Positions 41,929 through 50,938 of a DNA stretch of 64,000 nt are shown here, piece after piece. Source of the stretch: Bryobacteraceae bacterium (GTDB lineage: Bacteria > Acidobacteriota > Terriglobia > Bryobacterales > Bryobacteraceae); the NCBI GenBank assembly GCA_041394945.1, contig JAWKHH010000004.1, positions 744,001-808,000 on the forward strand. Direction: 5' to 3'. Each line of letters opens with the position of its first letter. Position 1 is the first letter of the stretch. Under the pieces are notes generated by a model that was not told where the DNA came from, ran no database searches, and worked only from the letters and a program-made list of their open reading frames with translations. The translations under genes were made by a program, and so were the position numbers.

Positions 41929-44075
41929 TGGCGGGCGTCAAGGGCTCCGGCGAACGGAACCAGCAGAATGCCAAAGAGCGTCATCGCCAGGCCCCACCGG
42001 AACGACGCGGGGGCGTAGAGCATCTCCACGCGGTGCGAGCCCGCGGTCAACTCCACCGCGCGCAGGCTTCCGTGCGCAGTCCCGATCGGCGACGCCTTGC
42101 CGTCGATGGCCGCGCGCCACCCCGGGTACACCGTTTCGGAGACCACCAGCCGCCCCGCGCAGGCCGCGTCCGCCCAAAGCACCATCCGGTCACTTTCGCG
42201 GCGAAGCACCCACACCGAGTCCGCTCCGCCGCACGCGCCGTCGCGCTCGATCCAGGCGCGAGGAAACGCCTTTCGATTCCGCCACAGCTTCCATTCGTCG
42301 GTCTGCGCCACCAACTCGTTCCAGCCGCCGGTGGGCTCGCTCGCGACAACATAGCGGACTCCGTAACGGAGGCGCGTCTGTTCGTCGCCGAGCTTGGCGT
42401 CGACGACGGTAGTTGTCAGGCTGGCGAGATACCCGTGGAAGGAGTCGATGCCGTAGAAATCACCCGGCGACCCGCTGCCCATGTAGGTGAGGTCGGGCGA
42501 GGAGCCAAAGTCCACCCGCCCCCACTGGCCCGGCTCCGCAGACGCCTTGCGCACCGCTTCCACGATCGGCGCCGTGTTTCGGATCTTGGTCAGCTCGCGG
42601 AAGCCGGCGTCGCGATGCGGCAGGTAGCTCGCCTGCCCGTTGCCGAGATCGATGAGGACGATGCCGATGAGCGCGGCTGTCGCGGCGAGGTTCGAAATCG
42701 CCCCGCGCGACCAGCCGGCCAGCGCCCCCGCGGTGAGGAGCGCGCAAAGTCCGGTGGCCGCCGTACGCGGATCGGCCGTCACTCGTCCGAGCAGATACTG
42801 CGCGCTCCAGGCGATGAATACGGCCACCCCGAACGCGGCTGAGGCGCGAACGGCGATGGTCAGCGCACGCCGCCGGTCTTCGGTGCTCATCGCGGCGATC
42901 GCATCGAGGCCCGCCGCTGCCAACACAGCGATCCCCACCTGGGCCACGCCCGCCGCCATCGCCGGGGTCCGCGCCTTCTCGAGCAAGGGCAGGATCGCGT
43001 ACAGCAGCCCGTGAAACAGCACGCTGCCGCCGAGCGCGAATAGGAGCCCGCCTACCCACACCCCGAACGCCACGCGGACCTCAATTCGTTGCCACGCGAA
43101 CGCCACCCCGCACAGCGCCAGCACCAGCGCCGCGATTCCCGCCAGCGCATCCGTCGGCCCCACGAGATTTGGAAAAACGATGCTCAGCAGCAGGTCCGGC
43201 CGCAGACTGTATTTCTCGTGGACGTTGTAAGGAACCTTATCCCCCGGACCCACCGGGGCCGGCGCGTCCACCCACCGGTACGCGTTGTTCGAATACTCGA
43301 GCGCGAGCAGCGACTGTACGCCGCTCACCAGCCCCGCGATCACGAAGAAAGCCGCCGCCATCAGCGCGGCGCGCCGCCAGTCCTTGGCCCGCGGAATGAT
43401 CCAGATCCAAACGCCTGCGGCCATGAGAGCCGTGTAGATCGGCGCCTGATGATGCCCGGCGAGAAACGCCAGCCCCAGGCACAATCCGCCCGCCGCGGCC
43501 GCCGCCCAGGGCCGCTCGCCCCGCGCCACCCGGAGCAGGCAGAGCAGCACCAGCGGGATCCATGTGGCGCCGTTCAGCATCTGCGGCCAGTCATTGTGGC
43601 CCATGAAACCGCCGAGGCCGAAGATCACGGCTCCGGCAACCGACGAGGCGCGGGAAAAGCGGCAATCGCGGCACAGGCGATAGGCGAACGCCACCGCCAG
43701 AAAGTGAATCGCCACGAAGTACCAATGCAGCACCGTGAGCTGGATCCAGCCGTCGCGGAGCGGCGCGAGAAAGAGCAGCCAGTTGAGCGGATATGCCGCG
43801 CCAGGCTGCGCCTGCGCGAGCAGCGGCTGGCCGCCAAACAGATACGGATCCCACAGCGGAATGCGTCCCTCGCGCAGTTCGCCCGCCTGAAACTGGAACC
43901 ACGGGAGAACCTGGCGCGCCAGATCCGGACCGTTGATCCACGTGTACTGATTCGTGAGCGTGAGCCTCCAAAAGAAGCCGATGGTGATGGCGGCAAGCAG
44001 CGCCGGGATGGCCAACCGCCGGAGCCACGGTGGCCGCGCTCGGCCGGTGTGGTGCATTTCCACCATCTCACTCAT
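41919..44075 (-). CDS. YfhO-like polytopic membrane protein
   Basis: This is a 718-residue protein with about twelve transmembrane helices and a final periplasmic domain (residues about 500-690). It begins with the YfhO-type segment WINGPDLARQVLPWFQFQAGEL, the DLxxQ-like motif of this family, and has YGIDSFHGYLASL and VVSETVYPGWRAAIDG in the outer domain, with one more helix at the end. YfhO proteins resemble glycosyltransferases of the GT-C fold and add sugars to lipoteichoic acid in Bacillus; here lipid-linked sugar transfer in the envelope is the likely theme. Distinct from the divergent FecR gene by 88 bases. Confidence 0.85.
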   Translation of the reverse strand: MSEMVEMHHTGRARPPWLRRLAIPALLAAITIGFFWRLTLTNQYTWINGPDLARQVLPWFQFQAGELREGRIPLWDPYLFGGQPLLAQAQPGAAYPLNWLLFLAPLRDGWIQLTVLHWYFVAIHFLAVAFAYRLCRDCRFSRASSVAGAVIFGLGGFMGHNDWPQMLNGATWIPLVLLCLLRVARGERPWAAAAAGGLCLGLAFLAGHHQAPIYTALMAAGVWIWIIPRAKDWRRAALMAAAFFVIAGLVSGVQSLLALEYSNNAYRWVDAPAPVGPGDKVPYNVHEKYSLRPDLLLSIVFPNLVGPTDALAGIAALVLALCGVAFAWQRIEVRVAFGVWVGGLLFALGGSVLFHGLLYAILPLLEKARTPAMAAGVAQVGIAVLAAAGLDAIAAMSTEDRRRALTIAVRASAAFGVAVFIAWSAQYLLGRVTADPRTAATGLCALLTAGALAGWSRGAISNLAATAALIGIVLIDLGNGQASYLPHRDAGFRELTKIRNTAPIVEAVRKASAEPGQWGRVDFGSSPDLTYMGSGSPGDFYGIDSFHGYLASLTTTVVDAKLGDEQTRLRYGVRYVVASEPTGGWNELVAQTDEWKLWRNRKAFPRAWIERDGACGGADSVWVLRRESDRMVLWADAACAGRLVVSETVYPGWRAAIDGKASPIGTAHGSLRAVELTAGSHRVEMLYAPASFRWGLAMTLFGILLVPFAGALDARHKL

Positions 44076-44163
44076 TCCGACATGGTACCTATTTTTGCTT
44101 TGGAATCAAACAGTTAACATTTTGGCCACAGTCGTGCTTTATAGGATGGCAGAGGTGATGCCG

Positions 44164-46623
44164 ATGAAACGAACCCGACTGTTGGCCATGATGCTGATCG
44201 CCGCGAGTCCCTGGGCTTTCGCCCAGGTGGCGCAGGACGACGAGTATGATCAGGAAGAAGTCGGGCGGGGCGTTGCGCGGATCAGTTTGTTGAACGGGGA
44301 CGTTTCGGTGCGGCGCGGAGACGCGGGCGACTACACGGCCGCCGCGATCAATGCGCCGCTCGTCGTCGACGACAGACTGATCACCGGCGCCAATTCCTAC
44401 GGCGAGATTCAGTTCGACCATTCGAACATGCTGCGCCTGGCGGCCGATTCCGAAGCGCGCCTGGCCGAGCTGGAGAATCGCCGCTACATGGTGCAGTTGG
44501 CGCGCGGCACGGCGACCTTCCGCGTGCTGCGGGACCAGCAAGCCGACGTCGAGATTTCCACGCCTTCGATCTCCGTTCGTCCGGCCAAGCGCGGCAGCTA
44601 TCGCGTGGAAGTGCGCGACGACGGGACAACGGCGGTAACGGTCCGCTCCGGCGAAGCCGAAATCTACACGCCGAAAGGCACTGAGCGTGTCACGGCGCGT
44701 CACAGCATCGTCGCCCGCGGGACGACGTCCGACCCCGAGTTCCGCGATGTCGATTATCAGCCCGAAGACGATTGGGATCGCCTGAACGACCGGCGCGACC
44801 GCGATCTCGAAAGCTCGCAAAGCTACAAATACGTTTCCCGCGATGTTTACGGCGCGGAAGACCTGGACCGCCACGGCCGCTGGGTGAACGACGCGCAGTA
44901 CGGCTACGTGTGGTCGCCGTACGCCTCGGCGGGCTGGGCGCCGTATCAGGCTGGCCGCTGGGTGTGGGTGGATTGGTATGGATGGACGTGGGTGAGCTAC
45001 GACCCGTGGGGCTGGGCGCCGTATCACTATGGACGCTGGTACAACCACGCCTCTTACGGATGGGTGTGGTGGCCGGGAGGATTGCGCACGCGGCACTACT
45101 GGAGGCCGGCGCTGGTCGGGTTCTTCGGCTGGGGTGGCGGCGGCGGATTCAGCCTCGGCGTGGGGATCGGCTTCGGGCGTGTCGGCTGGTGTCCCCTGGC
45201 GCCCTACGAGCGGTTCCGGCCGTGGTACGGGTCCCGCTACTACCGCGGCGGCTACAACAATGTCACTGTGGTCAACAACGTGAACATCACGAACATCTAT
45301 CGCAACTCGCGGCACTCCGGCGGGGCGACGGTGATCAGTGGACAGGACTTCCAGTCCGGCCGCGTAACCGGGATTCGCTCGCTGAACTCGGGTGAGCTGC
45401 GGAGCGCTTCGCTGGTGCAGGGGCCGGTTCCGGTGGCTCCGAACCGCACCAGCCGGCAATTCGCGGATCGCTCGGTGAACGTGCGGTCCGCCGAGACCAA
45501 CGGACGGTTCTACAGCCGGCGCCAACCGGCGGCGGTGGACCGCGTGAGCTTCGACGAGCAGCGGCGCGGATTGGAGACGTTCGCACGCCGGGGGGCCGAA
45601 GGAACGGGCGCCACGGGTGGCGGCTGGCGCAACGTCGGCGGTGGCGATGCCGTTGCGAACACGGGACGCCGCGGGGCAGAAGGTGTGGGTGCGGCGGAGA
45701 CCGGCCGCGGCGGCGGTTGGCGCAACGCCGGCCAAAGCGCGGGCGCGGTATCCGGCGGCCGCACCGCGGAGTCTGTCGGCGGCCGTACGGCGGAGAGTGG
45801 AGATCGCGGTGGCTGGCGGCGGTTCGGCGAGCCGTCGTCCACCGGGGCGGCGCGGAGCGCGGAAGCAGCCGCTGGACGCGCCGCCGAATCCAACTCCGGA
45901 AGCTCGCGTCGAATGGGTGACGCCGGCACGTCCGGCCGCGGCGCCGAGTCCGATTCGGGAAGCTGGCGGCGGTTCGGCGAACCTTCGGTCCGGAGCAACT
46001 CGGGCTCGTCGGGTCGCACCGCGGAAGCGGATTCGAGCGGCTGGCGGCGGCTTGGATCGAGCCAGGGCTCGTCGCGGTCCGACGTGGAATCCACGGGGGG
46101 CTTCGGGTCGCGCCGGTCGGCCCAGCCCGATGTCGAGCGCAGCGGCGGCTTCGGACGCTCCTCCGAGAACCGGAGTAGCGATGCCGCAACGACGGACCGT
46201 GGGAGCTGGCGGCGGTTCGACAGCTCGTCGAACTCGTCCTCGTCGCGGTCCGCGGAGAGCTACGGCGGCCGGAGTTCGAGCAGCGACTCGCGGGTGCGGA
46301 TAACCGCGCCGGTGGTTCGCGAGCGATCGAGCGGGAGCAGCAGCGGGCGGTTCGGGCGGTCCTCGGAGCGATCGAGCGGCGGCTCGGTCTTCGGCGGCAG
46401 CCGTTCGAGCGGAGGCTTCGGCGGCCGTTCGAGCGAAAGCGGAGTCAGCCGGTCCGGCGGATTCGGCGGACGCTCCAGCGCGCCCTCCTCGGGCGGACGG
46501 ATGAGCAGCGGTGGTAGCTTCGGCGGCGGACGCTCCAGCGGCGGCGGGTTCAGCGGCGGCGGCGGCCGTTCGAGCGGTGGCGGTGGAGGACGCAGCGGCG
46601 GAGGCGGCGGACGCCGGCGGTAG
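44164..46623 (+). CDS. FecR-domain/DUF6600 exported protein with Trp-Arg-Arg repeat tail
   Basis: The start chosen is the ATG at 44164, eight bases after AGAGG; two earlier in-frame ATGs lie at 44146 and 44158. The 819-residue protein has a signal peptide (LLAMMLIAASPWAFA), a FecR-like beta domain (residues 30-180; RISLLNGDVSVRRG, VEISTPSISVRPAKRGSYRV in part) and then a Trp/Tyr-rich module of DUF6600 type (GYVWSPYASAGWAPYQAGRW, in which WAPY and GRW recur). After residue 440 it turns into a long Ser/Gly/Arg tail. It has no anti-sigma membrane segment, so this is not a classical FecR. It likely sits in the outer envelope or is secreted. A strong terminator follows. Confidence 0.82.
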   Translation: MKRTRLLAMMLIAASPWAFAQVAQDDEYDQEEVGRGVARISLLNGDVSVRRGDAGDYTAAAINAPLVVDDRLITGANSYGEIQFDHSNMLRLAADSEARLAELENRRYMVQLARGTATFRVLRDQQADVEISTPSISVRPAKRGSYRVEVRDDGTTAVTVRSGEAEIYTPKGTERVTARHSIVARGTTSDPEFRDVDYQPEDDWDRLNDRRDRDLESSQSYKYVSRDVYGAEDLDRHGRWVNDAQYGYVWSPYASAGWAPYQAGRWVWVDWYGWTWVSYDPWGWAPYHYGRWYNHASYGWVWWPGGLRTRHYWRPALVGFFGWGGGGGFSLGVGIGFGRVGWCPLAPYERFRPWYGSRYYRGGYNNVTVVNNVNITNIYRNSRHSGGATVISGQDFQSGRVTGIRSLNSGELRSASLVQGPVPVAPNRTSRQFADRSVNVRSAETNGRFYSRRQPAAVDRVSFDEQRRGLETFARRGAEGTGATGGGWRNVGGGDAVANTGRRGAEGVGAAETGRGGGWRNAGQSAGAVSGGRTAESVGGRTAESGDRGGWRRFGEPSSTGAARSAEAAAGRAAESNSGSSRRMGDAGTSGRGAESDSGSWRRFGEPSVRSNSGSSGRTAEADSSGWRRLGSSQGSSRSDVESTGGFGSRRSAQPDVERSGGFGRSSENRSSDAATTDRGSWRRFDSSSNSSSSRSAESYGGRSSSSDSRVRITAPVVRERSSGSSSGRFGRSSERSSGGSVFGGSRSSGGFGGRSSESGVSRSGGFGGRSSAPSSGGRMSSGGSFGGGRSSGGGFSGGGGRSSGGGGGRSGGGGGRRR
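45610..46620 (+). repeat. Degenerate repeat region in the FecR-domain protein tail
   Basis: A low-complexity stretch encodes about six spaced copies of a W-R-R/N-x-G core (GGWRN, GGWRN, GGWRRFGEP, GSWRRFGEP, SGWRRLG, GSWRRFD) at intervals of roughly 30-55 residues, separated by RTAES-type linkers. The last 100 residues change to RSSGGFGGRSSE-type Ser/Gly repeats. The tail is strongly basic because of arginine. Confidence 0.8.
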
Positions 46624-46645
46624 CCGCACACGGTTTCTTCCCTAC

Positions 46646-46680
46646 GCCCGGACCTGCGCAAACAGGTCCGGGCTATTTTT
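46646..46680 (+). terminator. Strong Rho-independent terminator
   Basis: An 11-base-pair stem (GCCCGGACCTG/CAGGTCCGGGC) with a six-base loop, followed by TATTTTT. It lies 22 bases after the FecR-domain gene stop and separates it from the esterase operon. Confidence 0.95.
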
Positions 46681-46696
46681 CGTGTTACGCTCACCG

Positions 46697-47923
46697 ATGA
46701 TGCGCTGGACAACGTTCCTCCTTGTGGCGGTCTGCTGGGCCGAAGAAGTCCCCTTTTCCGAAGTGGTCAAGATGGCTCGCTCCGCCTCGCCGAAGCTCGC
46801 CGAAACGATCGGCGCCGAAAAGTTGCAGAAGGGGACCGGCTGGTTCAGCCACGGTCCGGACTTCCTGTTCGCCGTCGCGAGCCCGTCGCGGCCGGAGTTG
46901 ATCGTCGACGACGGCGCGCCGGTCCGGATGTCGAAAAACAAAGAGGGGGTCTGGTGGGCAACCACGAAACTCGCCACCGGCCGGTCCCACAACTTCACGT
47001 ATCGCGTGGACGGCCGGCCGTTCGGCGGCGCCGAGAACATGCCCGCCTTTGGACCGGATTCCTACGAAAAACCGGGTGTCCCGAAAGGCAAGCTCGATGG
47101 CAAGCACGTCCACGCGAGCAAGATCTATCCGGGCATGAAGAGCGACTACTGGATCTACGTGCCCGCCCAATACGACGGGTCAACCGCCGTGGCGTTCATG
47201 ATCTGGCAGGACGGCCAGGGGCTGGTGAATCGCGAAATGCCGACCCGCGCGCAGATCGTCTGGGACAACCTGACGCATGAGAAGAGAATCCCGGTGATGA
47301 TCCACATCCTCGTGGCGCCGGGGATGATTGGCGACCGGCGCATGCGGTCCGTCGAGTACGACACGATGAACGACACCTACGTGAAGTTCATCCGGGACGA
47401 GATCGTGCCCGAGGTGGCGAAGAACTATAAGCTCCGCGAGGACGGCTACAGCCACGCCATCGCCGGCAATTCCTCCGGCGGCATCTGCGCCTTCAACGCC
47501 GCCTACACACATCCCGAGTACTTCACGCGAGTGCTCTCGCGGGTGGGCAGTTTCACGAGCATTCAATGGCAGCCCGGCGTTCTCGACGGCGGCAACGTCT
47601 ATCCGTTCAAGATCCGAAAAGAGCCGAAGAAGAACATCCGCGCCTGGCTCCAGGACGGCTCCGGCGACCTCGAAAACAACCACGGAAGCTGGCCGATGCA
47701 AAACGTCGCCATGGCCAACTCGCTCAAGATGAAGGAGTACGATTTTCACTTCGTCTGGGGCAACGGGTCGCACTCCGGCAGCGCCGGCAACGCCGAACTG
47801 CCCGAAGAGATGATCTGGCTGTGGCGGGACTACGATCCGACCAAGACGTCGCAACAGTTCACCATGGACCCGGCCGAGAAGGACAAGCCCTATTTCCGCG
47901 TGAAGGCCCTGAACCGCGAATGA
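46697..47923 (+). CDS. Exported esterase of the enterochelin-esterase/Esterase D fold
   Basis: This is a 408-residue protein with a short signal (MMRWTTFLLVAVCWA). The N-terminal 130 residues resemble the Ig-like cap of such esterases (GAPVRMSKNKEGVWWATT). The catalytic alpha/beta domain has YWIYVPAQYDGSTAVAFMIWQDGQ, the nucleophile in AIAGNSSGGICAFNAAY and a C-terminal histidine in WGNGSHSGSAG. It is in the Esterase_D/Fes group found with xylan and siderophore enzymes. The ABC ATPase gene starts at its stop (ATGA). The substrate is unknown. Confidence 0.87.
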   Translation: MMRWTTFLLVAVCWAEEVPFSEVVKMARSASPKLAETIGAEKLQKGTGWFSHGPDFLFAVASPSRPELIVDDGAPVRMSKNKEGVWWATTKLATGRSHNFTYRVDGRPFGGAENMPAFGPDSYEKPGVPKGKLDGKHVHASKIYPGMKSDYWIYVPAQYDGSTAVAFMIWQDGQGLVNREMPTRAQIVWDNLTHEKRIPVMIHILVAPGMIGDRRMRSVEYDTMNDTYVKFIRDEIVPEVAKNYKLREDGYSHAIAGNSSGGICAFNAAYTHPEYFTRVLSRVGSFTSIQWQPGVLDGGNVYPFKIRKEPKKNIRAWLQDGSGDLENNHGSWPMQNVAMANSLKMKEYDFHFVWGNGSHSGSAGNAELPEEMIWLWRDYDPTKTSQQFTMDPAEKDKPYFRVKALNRE

Positions 47924-48705
47924 CGGCGCCGCTGATTCGCTATCACAATGTCACAGTGATTCGGAAACAACGGCGCGTGCTGGACCGGCTCTCCTTTGAG
48001 ATCCCGGCTGGGCAGCACGTGGCCATTGTCGGTCCGAACGGGTGCGGCAAGTCGTCGCTGATCAAGACCATCACACGCGAGTTGTACCCGGACCCGTACG
48101 AAGAGGACTCGTTCCTTGAGATCATGGGCCAACGGCGCTGGAACATCTTCGACCTGCGGCCGATGCTCGGGATCGTTTCCTACGACTGGCTCGAGACCTG
48201 CCGGCGCAACAACTATCCGTGCCGCGAGATCGTACTCTCCGGCTTCTTCGCGAGCGTCGGCATCTGGCCGAACCACACCGTGACCGATGCGATGGAGCGC
48301 CGCACCGACGAGGTGATGAACCTGCTCGAGATCGCGCATCTCGCCGACCGGCCGCTCGAAGAGGTATCGTCGGGCGAGGCGCGCCGCGTGGTGATCGGAC
48401 GCGCGCTGGTCCACGGGCCGAAGGCGCTCGTGTTCGACGAACCCACCAATAGCCTCGATATTCACGCCACCCACGCCCTGCGCGAGCTGCTGCGGAAGCT
48501 TGCCGGGGCGGGTGTCACCGTGCTGCTCGTAACCCATCACCTGCCCGACATCATCCCCGAGATCGAACGCGTGATCATGCTCAAGAGCGGTACCGTGTTT
48601 GGCGACGGGGCCAAGGCGGAGATGCTCACCACGGCGCGAATGTCGGCCCTGTTCGAAACGCCCGTGGAGGTGGAGGAACACGGCGGCTACTACCATGCGT
48701 GGTAG
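47920..48705 (+). CDS. Stand-alone ABC transporter ATP-binding protein
   Basis: This is a 261-residue ATPase with Walker A (GPNGCGKSSL), a variant signature VSSGEARRV in place of LSGGQ, Walker B with ALVFDEPTNSLDI and the switch histidine in LLVTHHLPDI. Short sequence LIRYHNVTVIRKQRRVLDRL at the front matches ModF/YlmA-like ABC ATPases. No permease or binding protein is next to it. The gene starts inside the stop of the esterase gene and overlaps the multihaem gene start by 11 bases, so the three are one transcript. Confidence 0.87.
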   Translation: MTAPLIRYHNVTVIRKQRRVLDRLSFEIPAGQHVAIVGPNGCGKSSLIKTITRELYPDPYEEDSFLEIMGQRRWNIFDLRPMLGIVSYDWLETCRRNNYPCREIVLSGFFASVGIWPNHTVTDAMERRTDEVMNLLEIAHLADRPLEEVSSGEARRVVIGRALVHGPKALVFDEPTNSLDIHATHALRELLRKLAGAGVTVLLVTHHLPDIIPEIERVIMLKSGTVFGDGAKAEMLTTARMSALFETPVEVEEHGGYYHAW

Positions 48706-50938
48706 CGGCGTTCTTCTGCTGCTTGCGGTGGCGGCCTGTTCCCGCGCACCTCAGACGAACCCGGAGTCGAAGCCCGAAACGCGTGCCGGGTACGCCCCGG
48801 CGAAGGCCTGCGCGGGGTGCCATCCGGCGCAATGGAAAACCTACCAGCACACCGGCATGGGACGGGCCTTCTTCAAACCCACGTCGGAGCGGATGGTCGA
48901 GGATTGGGTCGGCGCGAACACTTTCTACCACGCGCTTTCGGACCGGCACTACAAATTCTTCCGCCGCGACGGGCGTTACTTCCTGCGCCGCCACATGATC
49001 GGCTACAACGGCGCAGAGACGGCAGTGATGGAGGCGGAGATCCACTACGTACTCGGCTCCGGGAATCACGCCCGAAGTTATCTCCATCGCACGCCGCAGA
49101 ATCGATTGGCGCAGTTGCCCGTGGGCTGGTATCCGGATCCGACCGGAAAGCGGCCCAAAGGCTTCTTCGCGATGAGTCCGGGCTACGACCGGCCGGGGCA
49201 TCTCGGATTCCGCCGCACGATCGGTTTCGACTGCATGGGCTGCCACAACGGCTATCCGAAGGTGGAGCGCGTGGGCGTGAGCGACGAGCCGGTCTTCGCC
49301 GGCGAGCTACCCGAAGGGATCGATTGCCAGCGCTGCCATGGCCCCGGCGCCGAACACGTGGCCGTGGCCGCCAAGGGCGGGGAAGAAGCGCGCCGCACTA
49401 TCGTGAATCCGGCCGGGCTGGACGCCGACCGCAGCGCCGAGGTCTGCATGCAGTGCCACCTCGAAACCACGAGCTTCGCGCTGCCGAACATGATTCAACG
49501 AGTGGACCGCGCGCCGTTCTCGTTCCGCCCCGGCGAACCACTCGAACGCTTCGCCTATTACTTCGACCACGCGCCCGGCTCCGGACACGACGATAAGTTC
49601 GAGATCGTCAACTCGGTCTACCGGCTGCGCCAGTCGAAATGCTTTCTCGGCAGCGGGGGTAAGTTGTCGTGCCTGACGTGCCATAACCCGCACGATGTTC
49701 CGCGCGGCGAGGCCGCCGTGGCGTCCTATCGTGCGAAATGCCAGGGCTGCCATGCGAAAGCGCACAATCCGTCGAGCGACTGTGCTTCGTGTCACATGCC
49801 CCGCCGGCGTACCGAAGACGTCGTCCACGCGGTGATGACGGATCACAAGATCGTGCGCCGCCCGCCGGCGAACGCACTTGCCCCGCGCCAGGAGCGCCGT
49901 GAGGTGGAGGGCGATACTTCGTACCAGGGCGAGGTGGTTCTCTACTACCCGCGGACGATCGCCGACGCCGCCGAGCGGGACCTCTACACGTCGATGGCCC
50001 AGGTGATCCAGAAGAGCAACCTCGACGCCGGTGCGGATCGCATGGAGGCGGCGTTGAAGACCCACGCGCCCAAGGCGCCCGAGTTCTACTTCGTGGCCGC
50101 GCAGGCGCGTCTGGCGCAGCGGCGGCTGGACGACACGGTGCGGCTCTACGAAGAGACGCTGCGCCGCGACGCCGGCTACCTGCCCGCGCAGCGGAGCCTA
50201 GGCGCGGTGTTGCTCGACCGTGGGGACGCCGCCCGCGCTCTGACTGTGCTCGAAGCAGCCCGCACGCAGTTTCCCAACGACCCGACGACGCTGCACGAGC
50301 TCGGCCGCGCCTACCGCAACGCGGGCCGCATCGACGACGCGATCGCCGCCGTCCGCAAATCGATCGAACTCGACCCGGCCTTCCCCGAGGCGCACAACTC
50401 GCTCGGCGGGATGCTGTTCGAGCGCGGCGATTTGGCCAGCGGCGAGGCGGCCTTTCGCGAATCCATCCGCCACCAGCCGGATTTCGCCGAGCCGCACAGT
50501 AACCTCGGTAACTTACTCGCCCGGCGCCAGGACGCCGCGCAGGCCGAGTATCATTACAAGCTCGCCATTCAATACAACCCGAAGCTGGTGAGCGCGCATT
50601 ACAACTACGGCGCGATGCTGGCGGCGCTGGGCCGCTTCGGTCCGGCCGAGGAGCAGATCCGGGAGGCGGTGCGACTGACTCCTGACAACGCCGTGTCGCG
50701 GGAACTGCTGGGCAATCTGTTCGCCCGCCGCGGCGATTGGCGGGGCGCCGAGGGCCACTATCGCGAGGCCATCCGTATCCAGCCCCGATTCGCGCGCGCG
50801 GTGCTGGGGCTCGGGACGTCGCTGCTGGCGCAAGGCCGCGTGGCTGAGGCGCGGACCAAGCTCTCCGAGGCGGCGGCGATGGGCGATCCTTCCGTGCGGC
50901 AGGAAGCGATGGAGTTACTCGCCGAGACGTCGCGGTAG
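48695..50938 (+). CDS. Seven-haem c-type cytochrome lipoprotein with TPR repeats
   Basis: This is a 747-residue protein with a lipobox (LAVAACS), so an outer or inner membrane lipoprotein. Residues 35-390 hold seven CxxCH sites: CAGCH, CMGCH, CQRCH, CMQCH, CLTCH, CQGCH and CASCH, arranged like the cytochrome c554 family. Residues about 440-740 contain at least seven TPR units (FYFVAAQARLAQRRLDDTVRLYEE, LHELGRAYRNAGRIDDAIAAV and similar). The multihaem-plus-TPR layout is widespread in Acidobacteria and Planctomycetes and its function is unknown. Its gene end touches that of the convergent SIMPL-like gene. Confidence 0.9.
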   Translation: MRGSGVLLLLAVAACSRAPQTNPESKPETRAGYAPAKACAGCHPAQWKTYQHTGMGRAFFKPTSERMVEDWVGANTFYHALSDRHYKFFRRDGRYFLRRHMIGYNGAETAVMEAEIHYVLGSGNHARSYLHRTPQNRLAQLPVGWYPDPTGKRPKGFFAMSPGYDRPGHLGFRRTIGFDCMGCHNGYPKVERVGVSDEPVFAGELPEGIDCQRCHGPGAEHVAVAAKGGEEARRTIVNPAGLDADRSAEVCMQCHLETTSFALPNMIQRVDRAPFSFRPGEPLERFAYYFDHAPGSGHDDKFEIVNSVYRLRQSKCFLGSGGKLSCLTCHNPHDVPRGEAAVASYRAKCQGCHAKAHNPSSDCASCHMPRRRTEDVVHAVMTDHKIVRRPPANALAPRQERREVEGDTSYQGEVVLYYPRTIADAAERDLYTSMAQVIQKSNLDAGADRMEAALKTHAPKAPEFYFVAAQARLAQRRLDDTVRLYEETLRRDAGYLPAQRSLGAVLLDRGDAARALTVLEAARTQFPNDPTTLHELGRAYRNAGRIDDAIAAVRKSIELDPAFPEAHNSLGGMLFERGDLASGEAAFRESIRHQPDFAEPHSNLGNLLARRQDAAQAEYHYKLAIQYNPKLVSAHYNYGAMLAALGRFGPAEEQIREAVRLTPDNAVSRELLGNLFARRGDWRGAEGHYREAIRIQPRFARAVLGLGTSLLAQGRVAEARTKLSEAAAMGDPSVRQEAMELLAETSR

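Noticed and set aside
44089..46629. 846-residue reading frame opposite the FecR-domain gene
   Set aside because: It mirrors the repeat-rich coding strand and has Ala/Pro/Arg composition without domains. The plus-strand gene has a signal peptide, FecR motifs and a terminator.
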